In this document: positions 12,043 to 23,789 of the stretch, one piece after another | Layout of the letters: each line of letters starts with the position of its first letter | Numbering within the stretch: position 1 is the stretch's first letter | DNA from: Salvelinus alpinus | Lineage: Eukaryota > Chordata > Actinopteri > Salmoniformes > Salmonidae | Assembly (NCBI RefSeq): GCF_045679555.1 | Contig: NC_092122.1 | Location: 14,251,506-14,315,505 of the forward strand | Reading direction: 5' to 3' | DNA length: 64,000 bases | Program-made: the position numbers and the translations under genes | Notes under the pieces: generated by a model | Databases searched by the model: none | Told to the model about the DNA's origin: nothing | What the model saw: only the letters and a program-made list of their open reading frames with translations

Positions 12043-13978
12043 CAGTGACTTGCGAAAATATTCACCCCCCTTGGCAATTTTCCTATTTTGTTGCCTTACA
12101 ACCTGTTATTAAAATGGATTTGGGGGGGGGGCGGGTTGTATCATTTGATTTACACAACATGCCTACCACTGTGAAGATGCAAAATATTTTTTATTGTGAA
12201 ACAAACAAGAAATAAGACAAACTGAACTTGAGCGTACATAATGTCACGGCACCTCCTCTGCATTGCAGGGGGCGGTTCCTCCTGCAGGCAGAGGAGGGTC
12301 GTTAGTGATTCGAGCCACCTGGGCTCAGGGTATAAAACTGCTTCACTAATCACCTCTCTCTCTGCTCCTCCAGGCATGATCCTGTTTTGTTTGTTCCTTT
12401 GTAGTTTTGCATAGTTTTCACTCAGTCATATTCACACACACAGATTCACGCATCCATGCACTTTACATACACCTTACATTATAATACTTTCACACCTCAT
12501 TCCTTTTCTTAGTTTAAAGTTAATAGTTTTGGTTTATAATAAAGAACATTTTTAATTGGCCTATACCTGTTGTTCGTGTCCCCTCATTTTTGTCACAGGC
12601 TATGAGCCGGCTTGTGACAATAACTATTCACCCCCCCCAAAGTCAATACTTTGTAGAGCCACCTTTGTCTCTTGGAGTATGTCTCTATAAGCTTGGCACA
12701 TCTAGCTACTGGGATTTTTGCCCATTCTTTAAGGCAAAACTGCTCCAACTCCTTCAAGTTGGATGGGTTCCGCTGGTGTACAGCAATCTATAAGTCTTAC
12801 CACAGATTATCAATTGGATTGAGGTCTGGGCTTTGACTAGGCCATTCCAAGACATTTAAATGTTTCCCCTTAAACCACTTGAGTATTGCTTTAGCAGTAT
12901 GCTTAGGGTCATTGTCCTGCTGGAAGGTGAACCTTCGTCCCAGTCTCAAATCTCAGGAAGACAAACAGGTTTCCCCTCAAGAATTTCCTTGTATTTAGTG
13001 CCATCCATCATTCCTTCAATTCTGACCAGTTTCCCTGTCGATGAAAAACATCCCCACAGCATGATGCTGCCACCACCATGCTTCACTGTGGGGGGATGGT
13101 GTTCTCGGGTGATGAGAGGTGTTGGGTTTGCGGCAGACATAGCGTTTTCCTTGATGGCCAAAAATCTAAATTTTAGTCTCATCTGACCAGAGTACCTTAT
13201 TCCATATGTTTGGGGAGTCTCCCACATGGCTTTTGGCGAACACCAAATGTGTTTGCTTATTTTTTTCTTTAAGCAATGGCTTTTTTCTGGCCACTCTTCC
13301 ATAAAGCCCAGCTCTGCGGAGTGTACAACTTAGTCTTCCTATGGACAGATACTCCAATCTCCGCAGTGGAGCTTTGCAGCTCCTTCAGGGTTATTTTTGG
13401 TCTCTTTGTTAACTCTTCTATTAATGCCCTCCTGGCCTGGTCGTGAGTTTTGGTGGGTGGCCCTTTCTTGGCAGGTTTGTTGTGGTGCCATATTCCTTCC
13501 ATTTTTAATAATGGATTTAATGGTGCTCTGTGGAATGTTCAAAGTTTCAGATATTTTTTTATAACCCAACCCTGATCTGTACTTCTCCACAACTTTGTCC
13601 CTGACCTATTTGGAGAGCTCCTTGGTCTTCATGGTGCCGCTTGCTTGATGGTCCCCCTTGCTTAGTGGCGTGCCAGACTCTGGGGCCTTTCAGAACAGGT
13701 GTATATATACTGAGATCATGTGACACTTAAAGTCCACCTGTGTGCAATCTAACTAATTATGTGACTTCTGAAGGTAATTGTTTGCACCAGATCTTATTTA
13801 GGGGCTTCATAGCAAAGGGGGTGAATACATATGCACGCACCATTTTTCCATTTTGTATTTTTTTGTAATTTTTTTCATTTCACTTCAGCAATTTGGACTT
13901 TTGTGTATGAACATTACATGAAATCCAAATAAAATCCATGTAAATTACAGGTTGTAATGATACTTTTGCAGGGCACAG
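12043..13978 (-). mobile_element. Tc1/mariner element, broken, carrying a solo LTR
   Basis: TA-flanked ends are CAGTGACTTGCGAAAATATT on the left and a degraded inverted copy (TACTTTTGCAGGGCACAG) on the right. The - strand carries a Tc1 transposase relic starting at the ATG at 13632. Blocks include KYRSGLGYKKISETLNIPQS and IKSIIKNG (helix-turn-helix), VLWSDETKI (first catalytic Asp), [17 protein letters not shown] and, near 12810, [11 protein letters not shown]. At the third catalytic position this copy has Asp in the NPI(D)NLW motif where Tc1 enzymes have Glu. A stop occurs within the first ten codons, and several frameshifts separate the blocks, so it is inactive. The 378-bp solo LTR at 12242-12619 interrupts it. 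Confidence 0.9.
12242..12619 (+). mobile_element. Solo LTR inserted in the Tc1
   Basis: The 378 bp sequence begins TGTCACGG and ends TTGTGACA (TG...CA). It is flanked by the 4-bp direct duplication ATAA (12238-12241 and 12620-12623). It contains a TATA box (TATAAAA, 12331-12337) and a polyadenylation signal (AATAAA, 12538-12543) in the order expected of a + strand LTR. No internal retroviral sequence is adjacent, so it is the product of LTR-LTR recombination. The surrounding Tc1 sequence resumes on both sides, dating this insertion after the Tc1. Confidence 0.88.
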
Positions 13979-13979
13979 T

Positions 13980-15610
13980 ACATACCTCACGTGACCCATG
14001 ATAAGACTATGCAATTAGCCTGTTCATCTGACTCCATAAAGATAAAATATGCAAGAGAGTATAGTTGAGTTAGTAATAGGCAATCAAGAAAGGATTGTGT
14101 ATTTAATTACTTTGTAAGATGAACGCTACATTATACAAGGCATAAACTTAAGTTACAAAGCATTAATAAGCATTACAAGGCATTATTCTAAGCATGATCA
14201 TGGAGAGAGTGAGAGGTCATAGCCTGAAAGGCCATGCAACCAAGAGTCCCTGGGGTGGAGAAGGAAATAAAGTGTCTCACTGGCACAGGTCGGGAACAAA
14301 AGAGAGAAAAAATTAAGCTAAGACCCCTTTATAACATCTGAGTTGTTTGGATTCAAAATCTGAGTTGTTGACCAATAGTATTACTGTAAAGTTAACCTCC
14401 AAACAGATATCCGACATATAGGATGTAAAGACAACAGAACCTCTGCATCTCGGAGGTGTGACAAGCGGTTGGCAAGACAACACCGAGAACGCTGAATTCC
14501 TAAGACAATAACAAAGACAATTGTTGATAAGAGTTCCTTCAGGGGCTGCAATGGTATCATAAGAACATAGTATTTATATCCTACTTTTTTTGGGGGGGGG
14601 GGATCTGAGTAAAAAGAAAAACAGAAGCACACCATGTCCTCTGGGCTTTGCTGAGTGCTCCACTGCATTCTTAAATGACAATAAGCTTTTCTTCCTCTTA
14701 GTTGAATGCAAGGCTTCTAAGCCACATGGACATTGGTCTGTGAATGCCAGTGGGACAAGAGAAATTGTTGGAACCTAATTTATATGTGGTCCTTTTGTCG
14801 AACTTGAGGTCAAGTTCAATTCAAGGCAGGACAGTTGGATAGCCAGGCACTGTAGTAATGGTAGTTATAACGTGTCATTTCTTTTCTGTCTTAATCCACT
14901 GGTGCCTCGTTGTCCTGATTACTGTCATGTTGGAGGCATCAATGTCACCTTGAAGCTGCATCCTCAAAATGAACTACATCAGCCTCAACATGGATTGTGT
15001 AAACCAGAATTTATTCAATAGTATTTGTGTACAGTTGTCGATACTCTAGTCAAGAAATCCTCATACAACACATGGAACTGTCGAGTCCCATGATTAGAAC
15101 CGGAGCACGACCGGCTTCAGTAGCGCTCTGCTCAGCTGGGAATAAAGTTGGCTGTTCCAAAGATCCAGCGTTGGTCGCCATGGCAACGAGTTATGATGCG
15201 GATCCCGATCCATCTTTCTAAACTGTGGTCTGCGCACACCCATGCAGACACACACACAACCTGCCTGCTAATTCCACCAACATATTTTGCATTGTTGGGT
15301 GAGAACACTACTGACAGAATAGCTCATATATAGACTATGGGAATTTTGTTGCCCCTTTTTTTATTTATTAGACAAAACTACCTTGAGCGCCACCTATTTT
15401 AATTATGTGGAAGAAACGAGTTGAAATAACATACATATCCAATGTCTTCAACTTTCAAAGGAATTTCAATTCAAAGAATGACTCACACAACCTACACTGT
15501 GTAGATAGCAATCATGTTCAGTACCAGATATGTTTTTCTACCCTGCTTCAGTTGCTCTGCTCTACCAGTGGAGGGCCGTGTTCTCACCACATCCATGCAA
15601 CCTATTCAAT
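13980..15610. other. Intergenic, no feature seen
   Basis: AT-rich sequence with a poly-G run at about 14591-14600 and nothing recognisable as gene, RNA or transposon. Confidence 0.5.
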
Positions 15611-15618
15611 CCACTACA

Positions 15619-15799
15619 CTGGGGTGTCAAACTCATTCCACGGAGGGCCGAGTGTCTGGTTTTTCCTTTCAATTAAGACCTAGACAACCAGATGAGGGGA
15701 GTTCCTTACTAATTAGTGACCTTAATTCGTCAATCAAGTGCAAGGGTGGAGCGAAAACCTGCAGGCACTCGGCCCTCCGTGGAATGAGTTTGACACGTG
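15619..15799. mobile_element. Short palindromic hAT-like MITE
   Basis: The terminal inverted repeat GTGTCAAACTCATTCCACGG is seen at the left (from about 15624), with its complement CCGTGGAATGAGTTTGACAC at the right (to about 15797). The arms are about 31 bp and nearly perfect. The flanks share CACTACACTG on both sides, consistent with an 8-bp hAT-type target duplication whose exact edge is ambiguous by 1-2 bp. It is non-coding, about 180 bp. Confidence 0.75.
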
Positions 15800-17040
15800 C
15801 ACTACACTGATTCATATCTCTCTTTTCTACACACACGGTGTCCTGTTAATGCTATACCCTTGTTCTGTTTGGGTACAACAGTCATGCCTGCCATATCTCA
15901 CTTGTATGTTTATGAGAGGAAATGAAAATTAATGAATTCAATAGCTGCAAATTAAGTAAAATACTGTCGTTTGTCTTACATAGAAATGCCATTTACACTG
16001 TACAGTCACAAATGAACAGCATGTTCTGAAAACCAGTGTTGTTATTATGCTAACGTGGCATGCTAGCCTGTGGAAACTCATAAAGCCCCTGTGGGAGTCC
16101 TGTGTTCTACAATAGCCTCCCTCTCACAGCACCACCACTAGCTATGGGCAAAACACAAAGGCAGAAGATTATTACTGTCAATACTATGGAGGCAGAGAAA
16201 AGAAAAGATCTCTTGAGTCTGCCACTATTCTGGACTGTAAAACCGGATAATATTTGCATGTGGGACCGTTGTACACTTTAATTTGTTTCATGATAGTGAT
16301 GAATCCCAATGTAATTCAGTACATATTAATAACAGTAGTATAACAGTAGAGTTATGAATACAAAAAGCCCTCAAATAGGTTCCTAGTAGCTATTACCAGT
16401 GAAAGTGCATGGATCTCAAGGTTGTGATGGTTACACATAAAGCCACACGACATACAGAATATGAAACATCTCTGGGGAGCATCAATGGTCCCTGAAGGTC
16501 ACTTTACACTGTTTCCATGACAGCCCGTCTGGCTCACCTTCTGGGAAAGCTTGTTGCTGTTGTGGTTTTGTTGTTATGTACTGTGATTTAGGGGTCCACA
16601 CACACACACACACACACGCTGCCTCTCTCTCTGTAGGAGAGAGGCAGAGGTGCATGTTCTGCTCAGAGCAGAGTCTCATTCTCAGTACTCCCCGGGGACG
16701 CAAACACGCACAACATACGCTGGGCTGGCGCAGAGACAGCGGAACACCTCCAGGGAATAATGTTTGTGCAGTAAGCAAAGTGCCTGAAGTTTTTCTCCCT
16801 CACACTCTGTTGACAGCTGTGATAAGACTGTATCAAACAAGTCATGTATACAAACTTCCAATTCAGGTTCTGTGGTAGAATAACATCCAGCTATCATTGA
16901 ATCAATAAATTATGGAATCCACCCACCCATCCATCCATTTCCATGATCAACACTTTATTTTCCAGTTATAAACTCACAGGTGATTGCCAGCAGTGCGGTA
17001 GTTCGGTTCTTCTATGCATGTCCATTTCCATGAGCGCTCA
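15800..17040. other. Intergenic, no gene seen
   Basis: Only a short CA repeat at 16598-16617 stands out. No exon or transposon end was recognised. Confidence 0.5.
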
Positions 17041-17044
17041 CTTT

Positions 17045-18420
17045 GTATTTATTTATTTTACCTTTATTTTACCAGGTGTCTCATTGAGATAAAAAATATA
17101 TTTTACAAGAGAGACCTGGCCAAAATAGCAGCACACAAAGCTTCAGACACAAAACACGAAGCACCACAGTTTAAAAAACATACATTTACACATTGAGCAG
17201 CAAGATGGTGTGGTGTGTTGCAACCAAGGGTCAAAACATTGACGGCCCCCCACTTCATTTCCCATCATAGTGTTTACCCTAGCTTTAAACCTGCAATTTC
17301 AGGACCTTTTGAAGCTTGTTCCAAGCATAAGTGCCAGAGAACTGGAACGCTTTTTCCCCCTAGCTATGTACAGGCCTTATGTTATGTTGGTAACAAAATG
17401 GGAGGTGGAAATTTACCAGTTGGATGCATTCACGTGCTTTGAACTTGTTGAGAAAAGCCGATAGGCTAATAGCCAACAAGCTGCGTAAACCATAAATCAA
17501 AAGTACAGCTATCACGCTTGTAAACAAATTATATTACATTCCAAAACCGTATGAATAGATTGCTTTAAGAAAAATAATGTTTTGTTGTTGCATTTAACTG
17601 CCAAAAATGCTGTTTTAAAGGTGAGTTTCTTAGTCAGCATGTAGAAAAAGTGGGAGCTCAGGATGATAGATGAGTTTCCCACAACAAAAAGTGAAATTTA
17701 AGCAAGCCTAAATATCTTATATTAGGTGATAAATCACTTAACATTTGTATTTATTTTCTTTTTTCTTACCAAGTGCAAATTATTTAATTATGATTTTGCT
17801 TATTTTTACCTGAAAACCCCTAACCTAAAGTAATTTATCTTATTTCAATATATTTTTCAACATATTTTACCTTAGTGAGATGATTAAGGTTAAATATCTT
17901 GAAAAATATAATGAAATAAGATAAATGTGTAGTAATTACCAGTTTGAGGGCCATTGGAGAGGCCATTCAACTGAATTTTCCCCAGTCGTAAGTGGTAAAT
18001 TCCCACTTCCTGCTTTGTTACGAACACAGCATCAGTCACAGTCAACAAAACACAGTCATGTGAGCTCAGGCGATAGTTGTCATTTGTCTGCTGAACAATA
18101 TAGGTACACAGGTAAAATGGGAGCGGTTTCAGTATGACCTTATCAACAAAAACACAACAATGTCTTAGTCTATGAAGGAAGGCCAGCCCACTCTTGTATA
18201 GAGGGTACAGTGATGAGTGAGGGATTTGGAGTTTGTAACAAACCTCATCGCCCAACAGTACACTGTGTCCAGTGATGTATGTAATGAGGTCACAGGGGCA
18301 TACACGTACAAGAAATCACCATAACCAATTACAGGCACGAAGGTAGCGGAAACAAGCCTCTGTCTCGCTTCAAAATAAAAACTGAACTTATTTAGAAAAT
18401 AAAAACCCAACTTGGGAGTT
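17045..18420 (-). mobile_element. Degraded L2-like LINE, 3' half, interrupted
   Basis: On the - strand, 18420-18165 encodes an RT C-terminal segment: KLGFYFLNK, SFEARQRLVSATF-like residues, GYGDFLY, LDTVYCWAMRFVTNSKSL and THHCTLYTRVGWPSF. The 17470-17045 part encodes EKAFQFSGTYAWNKLQKVL and ends with the L2 tail (TTTATTTTACCTTTATTTTA on + at about 17048). These pieces are in the right order for a single 5'-truncated element. About 700 bp of unrelated AT-rich sequence (roughly 17470-18160) separates them and may be a later insertion. The element has multiple stops and is old. Confidence 0.75.
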
Positions 18421-18429
18421 AGTATCACA

Positions 18430-19020
18430 GGGGGATCTAACGAGCCATTGATCCCACTGGGGATTCCCCTCTGACACAGGTTAAATGACGCTCTGAAGGA
18501 TGGTGGACACAGACCCTGCAAGGGGCAGCAGCGTCTTCTGAGAAGCCTCCACATAGGAGGAACACAGAGGCAATAACAATACAAAGAAAACATCCATATT
18601 GGATGCGGAATGAATTATACAAATACCTCCCTGGAAATACAATCTGACACCACCGTATCGTCCTCAATGAATAGAAGTGATTTCACACCATCAGGGTATG
18701 TTGGGCTGATGCTTGGCTCCAGTGCTTTGTTGCTCCAGTGGAGCAGCACAACAGTGACATTCAGAGACACACCCGAGCTGAGAGGGTCGCCACAGTTCCC
18801 TGAGCGCAAGAAGCAGGTGAAACATGACTGGAAAGGTCGCTCTCTGGCATGGTCCTGACTACGCCCCCCCCCCCCCAGCGCCACGTCACCAACCCTCACG
18901 GAACAACAGCGGTGCCATAGCCAGGGTCATGTTGGATTGTTACTGGGGAGAGATGAAGAAGAACATTACTCTAGTTGTGTAATCAATGTATTTTGCCCAA
19001 CAGATGAGAGCTCTGTTTGT
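18430..19020. other. Intergenic, no gene seen
   Basis: Nothing recognisable apart from a poly-C run near 18865-18876. Confidence 0.5.
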
Positions 19021-19026
19021 ATAGAA

Positions 19027-20413
19027 CAGTCGTGGTCAAAAGTTTTGAGAATGACACAAATATTAATTTTCACAAATCTGCTGCCTCAGTTTGTATGATG
19101 GCAATTTGCATATACTCCAGAATGTTATGAATAGTGATCAAATGAATTGCAATTAATTGCAAAGTCCCTCTTTGCCATGCAAATGAACTGAATCCCCAAA
19201 ATACATTTCCACTGCATTTCAGCCCTGCCACAAAAGGACCAGCTGACATAATGTCAGTGATTCTCTCGTTAACACAGGTGTGAGTGTTGATGAGGACAAG
19301 GCTGGAAATCACTCTGTCATGCTGATTGAGTTCGAATAACATTACTGGAAGCTTCAACTGAGGTTGGTGCTTGGAATCATTGTTCTTTCTCTGTCATCCA
19401 TGGTTACCTGCAAGGAAACATGTGCTGTCATCATTGATTTGCACAAAAAGGGATTCACATGCAAGGATATTGCTGCCAGTAGGATTGCACTAAATCAACC
19501 ATTTATCGGATCATCAAGAACTTCAAGGAAAGCGGTTCAATTGTTGTGAAGAAGGTCCAGCAAGCGCCAGGACCGTCTTCTAAAGTTGATTCAGCTGCGG
19601 GATCGGGGCACCACCAGTACAGAGCTTGCTCAGGAATGGCAGCAGGCAGGTGTGAGTGCATCTGCACGCACAGTGAGGTGAAGACTTTTGGAGGATGGCC
19701 TGGTGTCAAGAAGGGCAGCAAAGAAACCACTTTTCTCTCCAGGAAAAACATCAGGGACAGACTGATATTCTGCAAAGGTACAGGGATTGGACTGCTGAGG
19801 ACTGGGGTAAAGTCATTTTCTCTGATGAATCCCCTTTCCGATTGTTTGAGGCATCCGGAAAAAAGCTTGTCTGGAGAAGACATGGTGAGCGCTACCATCA
19901 GTCCTGTGTCATGCCAACAGTAAAGCATCCTGAGACCATTCATGTGTGGGGTTGCTTCTCAGCTAAGGGAGTGGGCACAGTCATAAAGAACACAGTCATA
20001 AATAAAGAATGGTACCAACACATCCTCCGAGAGACCTTTCTCCCAACCATCCAGGAACAGTTTGGTGACGAACAATGCCTTTTCCAGCATGATGGAGCAC
20101 CTTGCCATAAGGCAAAAGTGATAACTAAGTGGCTCGGGGAACAAAACATCGATATTTTGGGTCCATGGCCAGGAAACTCCCCAGACCTTAATCCCATTAA
20201 GAACTTGTGGTCAATCCTCAAGAGGCGGGTGGACAAACAAAAACCCACAACTTCATGGAATTGTCAATAAAATCCTTTGACACTTATGAAATGCTTGTAA
20301 TTATACTTCAGTATTCCATGGTAACATCTGACAAAAATATCTAAAGACACTGAGGCAGCAGACTTTGTGAAAATGGATATTTGTGTCATTCTCAAAACTT
20401 TTGGCCACGACTG
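19027..20413 (+). mobile_element. Tc1/mariner element with dead transposase
   Basis: The terminal inverted repeats are CAGTCGTGGTCAAAAGTTTT at the left and AAAACTTTTGGCCACGACTG at the right. TA flanks the right end, while the left TA has decayed. The transposase runs on + from about 19400 in broken frames. The longest open part is 19695-20270, with DWGKVIFSDESPF (first Asp), CLFQHDGAPCHKAK (second Asp) and [14 protein letters not shown]. In the last motif the catalytic Glu of DD34E has become Lys. The C-terminus is cut short after KRRVDKQKPTTS by loss of the distal coding part. It is inactive. Confidence 0.92.
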
Positions 20414-20660
20414 TATATCATGGAATCCTTATTGACTGTGAATAGACTTTTCAGTCCAAAGAACAAATCGTGTAGCCCCAGAATTCAGAGGATATTTAGC
20501 ATTCAAGACATGGCGTTCAAGTTATTATAATTCCACACTCGGTTTGTAATGAATAGTCTACTTAGAAAAACAGAAATTATTTAATTGATCTATTTCACAA
20601 GGCTAAACGTTCCTCACTAAATTAAATAGTGACATTCAGATGGCGCAGATATATATTTTA

Positions 20661-21746
20661 AATTATAAACCGGGTAGTTTGGGTCCTGAATGCTGATTGT
20701 CTGAAAGCCGTGGTACACCAGACATTATACAACGGGTGGGTCTAATCTTGAATGCTGATTGGTTAAAAGTGTATTCCAGCCGGTGTCTATTCCACAAGTT
20801 ATCACCGGCTAAATCTGTTACGTTAAAATGCCTATTTACTCTGTTCCATCTGACTGCACAATCCATCAGTCCAGGCAGGGAAGTTATGAACTTAATCTAC
20901 ACAATAAAAAGCATCTAGACATTATCTCACTTTTTTTTTCAAAAGCGGAGATTTGTACAAACCTTGCTGTCTGTCTCTCCGACATTTGCAACATTGTTTC
21001 AATATTTAAATTAGATCTTCAACTGTCCCATAGTAATGAGCGTGTTGGGGACGGGAGTGGTGATGAGAGAGAGAGGTAGGCAACGTTTCTCAGCCAGTCG
21101 AAATCATGAATCAGCTGGCATCATTTTTATGGATATATACAAAGAAATGTAAATTGAAGCTAGTTTGCAGTCTTTCCAGCTTCAGTTTGAAGTTATTTTG
21201 TTTGCTGTGTTGTTGGCTAGCTCCTCTGAACAACAGTGTCCTAAAGAGAGAGCACATTTTCTATGTCAGGCGAAATCGTGCCTCATTAGCTCATTGTTAT
21301 GGATGTATCCAAAGAAATGTCACAGCTTAAACAAATACAGCTACTGTTCTGACTGAAGACTGAACGACTGGGTTGCGTCTCTGGCAACCGAACCAATAGA
21401 ACGAACGACCCGCCTGCTTGGGTAACAACCCTAGATTTGTTTCTGGACTATATCTTGTGGAAGGATGAAATAGTATGAATACATTTATCAAAATAAAGTT
21501 TTAAATGAAAATATGTCAATCATTATTTGAATATGTTTGTAACCCTTTGTATATAAGTGATAATGTCCTCGAAGCCGGTGTTTGGAGGATATATTGGCAC
21601 GGTTTGCCTCGACTTCGTCTCGTGCCTAACAATGCCTGTGCTAATATATCCTTCAAACACTGGCCTCTCAAGCATTATCACTTAATTATAAACTGGGTGG
21701 TTCGATCCCTGAATGCTGATTAGCTGAAAGCCGTGGTATATCAGGG
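20661..21746. mobile_element. Salmonid foldback/MITE-like repeat with hairpin
   Basis: A ~60 bp motif (TCCTGAATGCTGATT, CTGAAAGCCGTGGTA) occurs in direct orientation at about 20665-20726 and about 21688-21746. Between them, 21553-21606 and 21636-21686 form a hairpin: AAGTGATAATG, CCGGTGTTTGGAGGATATAT and its near-complement ATATATCCTTCAAACACTGG, CATTATCACTT. There is no coding content. I recognise this as a common salmonid repeat type but cannot assign a superfamily. The 1-kb interior may include unrelated sequence. Confidence 0.55.
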
Positions 21747-21822
21747 TTCCATCTTTCGGATGGGATGTTAAATGTGTGTCCTGACTCTCTGTGGTCACTA
21801 ATGATCCCATGGCACTTATCAT

Positions 21823-21856
<34 letters not shown>

Positions 21857-22020
21857 AATTTCCAATCTGTCCTTCATACCATCACGGTCACCTAATCATC
21901 CCCAACTTAGAATTGGCTCATTCATCTCCTCTCCCCTGTAACTATTCCCCAGGTCATTGCTGTAAATGAAAATGTGTTCTCAGGCAACTTATCTGGTAAA
22001 ATAAGGGTTAAATAAATAAA
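21747..22020 (+). mobile_element. SINE 3' portion (Deu/V-type) with L2-like tail
   Basis: The sequence contains the conserved central block TCCTGACTCTCTGTGGTCAC, TGATCCCATGGCACTTATC and AAGAGTAGGGGTGTTAACCC. It ends with TATCTGGTAAAATAAGGGTT and a short (AAATAAA) tail. The tail matches, in complement, the L2-like LINE tails at 17.05 and 38.06 kb, as expected for a SINE mobilised by that LINE. No 5' RNA-derived head is seen, so it appears truncated where it meets the foldback repeat. Confidence 0.75.
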
Positions 22021-22029
22021 GCTGCCCTG

Positions 22030-22782
22030 GTCAACTGTAAGTGCTGTTATTGTGAAGTGGAAACGTTCTAGGAGCAACAATGGCTCAACTGCGAAGTGGT
22101 AGGCTACACAAGCTCACAGAATGGGACTGCTGTAGTGCATAGTGTGTAAAAACCGTCTGTGCTCGGTTGCAACACTCCCTACTGAGTTCCAAACTGCCTC
22201 TGGAAGCAATGTCAGCACCAGAACTGTTCATCCAGCTTCATGAAATCGGTTTCCATGGCCAAGCAACTGCACACAAGCCTGAGATCACCATGCACAATGC
22301 CAAGTGTTGGCTGGAGTGGTGTACAGCTCACTGCCGTTGGACTCTAGAGCAGTAGAAATGCGTTCTCTGGAGTGATGAATCACACTTCACCATCTGACAG
22401 ACAAATCTGGGTTTGCTGAATGCCCGGAGAATGCTACCTGCCCAAATGCATAGTGCCAACTGTAAAGTTTGGAGGAGGAATAATGAGGCCAGCACAGAGC
22501 CCTGACTTCAACCCCATCACACACCTTTGGAAGGAATTGGAACGCCGACTGTGAGCCAGGCCTACTGTATACACCCATCATCAGTGCTCGACCACACTAA
22601 TGCTTTTGTGGCTGAATGGATGCAAGTCCCTGCTGCAATGTTCCAACATTTAACGGAAAGCATTCCCAAAAGAGTGGAGGCTGTTATAGCAGCAAAGGGG
22701 AGACCAACTCCATATTAATGTCCATGATTTTGGAATGAGATGTTCGACGAGCAGGTGTCCACATACTTCTGGTCATGTAGTG
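22030..22782 (+). mobile_element. Tc1/mariner relic, truncated
   Basis: Decayed transposase on +: LPLEAMSAPELF, LHEIGFHGQATAHKPEIT, WCTAHCRWTLEQ, LWSDES-like residues, then a jump (internal deletion) to QSPDFNPI-like sequence at about 22500 and AAKGRPTPY at the end. The right terminus reads GTGTCCACATACTTCTGGTC and ATGTAGTG before TA. It is the same family as the copy at 59581-60869. The left end is missing, the second catalytic block is deleted and several stops are present. Confidence 0.85.
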
Positions 22783-22784
22783 TA

Positions 22785-23300
22785 TCATTTTATTCAACAT
22801 TCTGGCTTGTAGAGACTACTACGTCTTTTTTAGGGGGACTTCGGTCAGACTGAACATTTCTGGAGTAACCATGGTAACACTTTGATGTTTAGGCAATGTG
22901 ACGGGCTATTGACATGTTCTGCACATTCAGTTCAATTTTGACTCCAAAATCACTGCCAATATGAGAGACTGGTGTCATTCCAGCAGCCATCACCAGATCA
23001 GTCATCTTGAATTTTGTTATATTGTATTACTGTATTTAAATGTAGTTTGGAAACATCCCACAGCATCTCAAATGGCACATTTAGCTGCCTAGATCAGGGG
23101 TAGACAACCCTGTACCCGGAGTGCTGCAGGTACTGCAGGATGTTGTTCCAACTAGGCACCACACCTGACCAACAGAGGTAATTGGTCTAGATGATGATGG
23201 CCTTTTAGAGGACATTTCTGGTTTATTGATACTAGAGAGGGAGAGTAACAGGTAGTTTTAACACTTTTACGGAGCTATTAGTGAGTGAACCAAGGCGATG
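22785..23300. other. Intergenic, no gene seen
   Basis: No recognisable gene or transposon end. The block near 23100-23175 resembles common dispersed fish repeats but I cannot name it. Confidence 0.45.
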
Positions 23301-23307
23301 ACATTGT

Positions 23308-23789
<482 letters not shown>

